From JASJBU01 sp965372385 (GTDB lineage: Bacteria; Pseudomonadota; Gammaproteobacteria; Chromatiales; Chromatiaceae), in NCBI GenBank assembly GCA_965372385.1, contig CBDVCD010000156.1, forward strand, positions 1 to 7,959: a DNA stretch of 7,959 bases, read 5' to 3'. A program made the position numbers and the translations under genes. The notes beneath the pieces were generated by a model. It made no database searches and was not told the DNA's origin. It was given only the letters and a program-made list of their open reading frames with translations. Below are positions 6,369 to 7,959 of the stretch, one piece after another (position 1 is the stretch's first letter; every line of letters begins with the position of its first letter).

Positions 6369-7264
6369 CTTTCGGTTTCAGCGATCTTACGAACCAACTC
6401 GCGCAAGTATACAGCAAAGTCATCCCCCAGTTCCGGATGCTCAAGGCCATACTCGACAGAAGCCTCCAGATAGCCCAGTTTACTACCGCAATCATAGCGC
6501 TTACCTTTGACTCGATAGGCCCGCACCTTCTCGTATTTCAACATCTCTGAGATGGCATCCGTCAACTGGATCTCGCCCCCCGCGCCACTGCCGGTTTTTT
6601 TGATCAGATCAAAGATCCGGGGAGTCAGGATATAACGCCCTACAACGGCCAGGTTTGACCGGGCATTTTCAGGCTCAGGCTTTTCCACGATAGATGTGAC
6701 GATGGCGGTCTCACCATCATCCTCTTCGATCTCCACAATCCCGTATTTCTGCGTCTCATCCCGCGGCACCTCCTCCACGAGGATGACGCTGCATTGGTAT
6801 TGTTCGTATACCTTGGTCATCTGTTCGATAGCCCCCACACCCTCGTCGCCTCGAATCAGATCGTCCGCGAGAATGACCGCAAAGGGTTCATCTCCCACGA
6901 CAGGCTCCGCACAGAGCACCGCATGCCCCAAACCAAGAGCCTCTGCTTGACGCAGGTAGATGCAGGCAACATCCTCGTGGAGTATGTTCTGGACCTTGTT
7001 CAACAACTCGGTCTTACCTGCTGCCTTGAGTTCACTTTCCAGCTCATAGGCTGTATCGAAATGGTCAGGTATCGAACGCTTGTTACGTCCGGTAACAAAG
7101 ATCAGGGAATTGATACCCGCGTCTTCTGCCTCTTCGGCAGCATATTGAATCAATGGCTTATCCACAACCGGAAGCATTTCCTTTGGATTCGCCTTGGTAG
7201 CCGGCAGAAAACGTGTCCCCAAACCCGCTACAGGAAATACGGCTTTTCGAATCTTTCCGCCCAT
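6365..7264 (-). CDS. galU: UTP--glucose-1-phosphate uridylyltransferase
   Basis: Cytosolic enzyme making UDP-glucose and pyrophosphate from UTP and glucose-1-phosphate; UDP-glucose feeds lipopolysaccharide, exopolysaccharide, osmoprotectant glucan and galactose pathways. The 299-residue product is close to the 302 of E. coli GalU. It has the nucleotide-binding loop GLGTRFLPATK (14-24) and KEMLPVVDKP, the metal-binding LADDL (132-136), VEKP (193-196), GEIQLTDAI (230-238) and DCGSKLGY (258-265). The ATG at 7262-7264 is chosen because GGAG (7270-7273) lies 5 bases upstream and the protein then begins directly with the conserved strand KIRKAVFPVAGLGTR. The frame is open further upstream, but that part does not resemble the family. 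The gene follows the 100-aa gene on the same strand after 138 bp, and its stop overlaps that of the GGDEF-EAL gene. Confidence 0.96.
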   Translation of the reverse strand: MGGKIRKAVFPVAGLGTRFLPATKANPKEMLPVVDKPLIQYAAEEAEDAGINSLIFVTGRNKRSIPDHFDTAYELESELKAAGKTELLNKVQNILHEDVACIYLRQAEALGLGHAVLCAEPVVGDEPFAVILADDLIRGDEGVGAIEQMTKVYEQYQCSVILVEEVPRDETQKYGIVEIEEDDGETAIVTSIVEKPEPENARSNLAVVGRYILTPRIFDLIKKTGSGAGGEIQLTDAISEMLKYEKVRAYRVKGKRYDCGSKLGYLEASVEYGLEHPELGDDFAVYLRELVRKIAETES

Positions 7265-7301
7265 CACCACTCCATCTAATAATAATAAATCTTCGTAATT
7301 C

Positions 7302-7332
7302 TTCAGCAGCCTCAAATTATGGGGCTGTTGAA
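7302..7332. other. Stem-loop in the galU upstream region
   Basis: TTCAGCAGCC (7302-7311) pairs with GGCTGTTGAA (7323-7332), with one imperfect position and an 11-nt loop. It lies 38 bases upstream of the galU start, in the gap between galU and the 100-aa gene. No T-run follows on the minus strand; the sequence there is AT-rich with repeated TTA triplets. It might be a weak attenuator or a leader structure, or chance. Confidence 0.25.
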
Positions 7333-7402
7333 TGATTACATATCTTCTTTCTTCGGTCTTGAGACTGTTGATCCTAACCCCTGAGGTCAAACAAGGGAAC
7401 TT

Positions 7403-7705
7403 CTAGCGCATCATTTCACTAGGATTCCATTGCTGAAAGATCTTGCCACCCTGCTGAACAGCAGTGCCCATCCCCTGTATATTTGCATCGATGCGCCGCA
7501 TGCTCTCATCCATACTCGCCATGTTACTGGACATGCTTTCCATACTTTTCCTCATTGCCGATACATCCTGGGAGAGTGAAGCAACATGCTCGGTCATCCT
7601 GGCCATATTCGTGCTCATATCATACATCAGCTTGACAAACAGCAATGCGATAAGCGTTGCGCCTAACAGCATGCTCAAAACCAGTCCCGATCTGATATTC
7701 ATCAT
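7403..7705 (-). CDS. Small membrane-anchored methionine-rich coiled-coil protein
   Basis: A 100-residue protein of unknown function. Residues 7-27 form a single hydrophobic helix (GLVLSMLLGATLIALLFVKLM), probably an N-terminal inner-membrane anchor. The rest is a long coiled coil with an unbroken 3-4 heptad core from residue 27 to 83; of 17 core positions, 11 are Met and the others Val, Leu or Ile. In total 16 of 100 residues are Met. On the minus strand GGGGAGGAGAG directly precedes two adjacent ATG codons (7703-7705 and 7700-7702). The second gives better Shine-Dalgarno spacing, so the protein may be 99 residues. It lies 138 bp upstream of galU on the same strand. The strong ribosome-binding site and the regular heptads argue for a real gene. 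Orientation across the membrane and partners are unknown. Confidence 0.8.
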   Translation of the reverse strand: MMNIRSGLVLSMLLGATLIALLFVKLMYDMSTNMARMTEHVASLSQDVSAMRKSMESMSSNMASMDESMRRIDANIQGMGTAVQQGGKIFQQWNPSEMMR

Positions 7706-7719
7706 CTCTCCTCCCCAAA
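7706..7719 (-). promoter_or_regulatory. Strong Shine-Dalgarno sequence for the methionine-rich protein gene
   Basis: The minus strand reads GGGGAGGAGAG immediately before the paired ATG codons. GGAGG is 4 bases from the first ATG and 7 from the second, which favours the second ATG as the initiation codon. Confidence 0.65.
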
Positions 7720-7750
7720 CATCAGGAAATTACTTTTTCGTTTCCGTTCC

Positions 7751-7776
7751 AAAAACACCCAATCCTTAGGGTGTTT
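7751..7776 (-). terminator. Stem-loop, possible intrinsic terminator for a minus-strand transcript entering from the right
   Basis: AAACACCC (7753-7760) and GGGTGTTT (7769-7776) form a perfect 8-bp stem with an 8-nt loop. Read on the minus strand, the stem ends in a short T-run (GTTTTTGG), so it could terminate transcription arriving from beyond the right edge before the 100-aa gene. The T-run is short and partly within the stem, so this is tentative. Confidence 0.35.
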
Positions 7777-7959
7777 CTGAATATAACCCCATTAGGGGCC
7801 ACGGAAAAAAAGATTTGTCCTATCTCACGCCCCTCTTCGGGCAATCTTTGGACGATTTTCAATCGCAAATTCCTCAAATTAGCCCAGCTAGTCTTGCGGA
7901 TTTGCTCAATCAAATCGCCCAAATCTGACCCACAGGGATGTGGGAAATGCCGGTTCCGT
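7777..7959. other. Stem-loop-rich non-coding stretch at the right edge
   Basis: I see no supported gene here. Complementary arms are 7787-7790 with 7795-7798 (CCCC, ATTA, GGGG), 7809-7815 with 7843-7849 (AAAGATT/AATCTTT) enclosing 7829-7832 with 7839-7842, and 7929-7934 with 7939-7944 (CCCACA, GGGA, TGTGGG). A 66-codon open frame crosses the stretch on the minus strand but runs through these hairpins and the one at 7751-7776, and looks incidental. The stretch may be an intergenic repeat or a structured leader continuing past the window edge. Confidence 0.35.

Noticed and set aside
7280..7290. Short AAT/TTA triplet repeat upstream of galU
   Set aside because: Too few units to claim a phase-variable repeat tract.
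7265..7390. Upstream in-frame extension of galU by 42 residues
   Set aside because: The extension does not resemble GalU N-termini, while the ATG at 7262-7264 has GGAG at 5-base spacing and starts at the conserved nucleotide-binding strand.
7722..7922. 66-residue open frame on the minus strand
   Set aside because: It runs through several stem-loops including a terminator-like one, has no recognisable domain, and I see no clear ribosome-binding site.

Overview
The window looks like ordinary chromosome of a gammaproteobacterium. I base that on the GC-moderate coding style, a Kef/YbaL-type antiporter with a C-terminal Rossmann domain, a GalU close in length to the enterobacterial enzyme, and a multi-PAS GGDEF-EAL protein. 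I cannot name the genus from sequence alone. There are six supported genes, no RNA gene, no CRISPR array and no transposase.

Layout. Bases 1-1155 (+) hold the 3' part of a monovalent cation:proton antiporter (CPA2 family), cut by the left edge. It converges on a two-gene minus-strand unit. The upstream gene (2482-3042) encodes a small basic protein with a ribbon-helix-helix-like segment and a C-terminal coiled coil. The downstream gene (1259-2425) encodes a 388-residue protein I do not recognise. A near-perfect 14-bp stem-loop sits on the antiporter stop codon in the convergent gap.

Between the minus-strand unit and the next plus-strand gene, 3043-3398 is non-coding. It is dominated by a 214-bp element (3132-3345) with 27-bp terminal inverted repeats, nested internal palindromes and no transposase: a MITE or foldback repeat. 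Its right end lies only 53 bp from the start of a 989-residue PAS-GAF-PAS-PAS-GGDEF-EAL protein (3399-6368, +). In that protein both c-di-GMP synthesis and hydrolysis motifs, and the inhibitory I-site, look intact. A 12-bp match to the element tip, with similar flanking sequence, recurs at 1236-1262.

The GGDEF-EAL gene overlaps galU (6365-7264, -) tail to tail by four bases. GalU makes UDP-glucose, the precursor of many exopolysaccharides and lipopolysaccharide sugars, so a functional link to c-di-GMP signalling is conceivable, but the two genes are not in one operon. Upstream of galU on the same strand is a 100-residue membrane-anchored protein (7403-7705) whose coiled coil has an unbroken heptad core built mostly of methionine. 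The last 254 bases hold no gene I can support, but are rich in stem-loops.

The most useful leads are the inverted-repeat element and its partial echo, the methionine-zipper protein, the unrecognised 388-residue protein, and the doubly intact GGDEF-EAL enzyme. I did not find a convincing new defence or biosynthetic system here.
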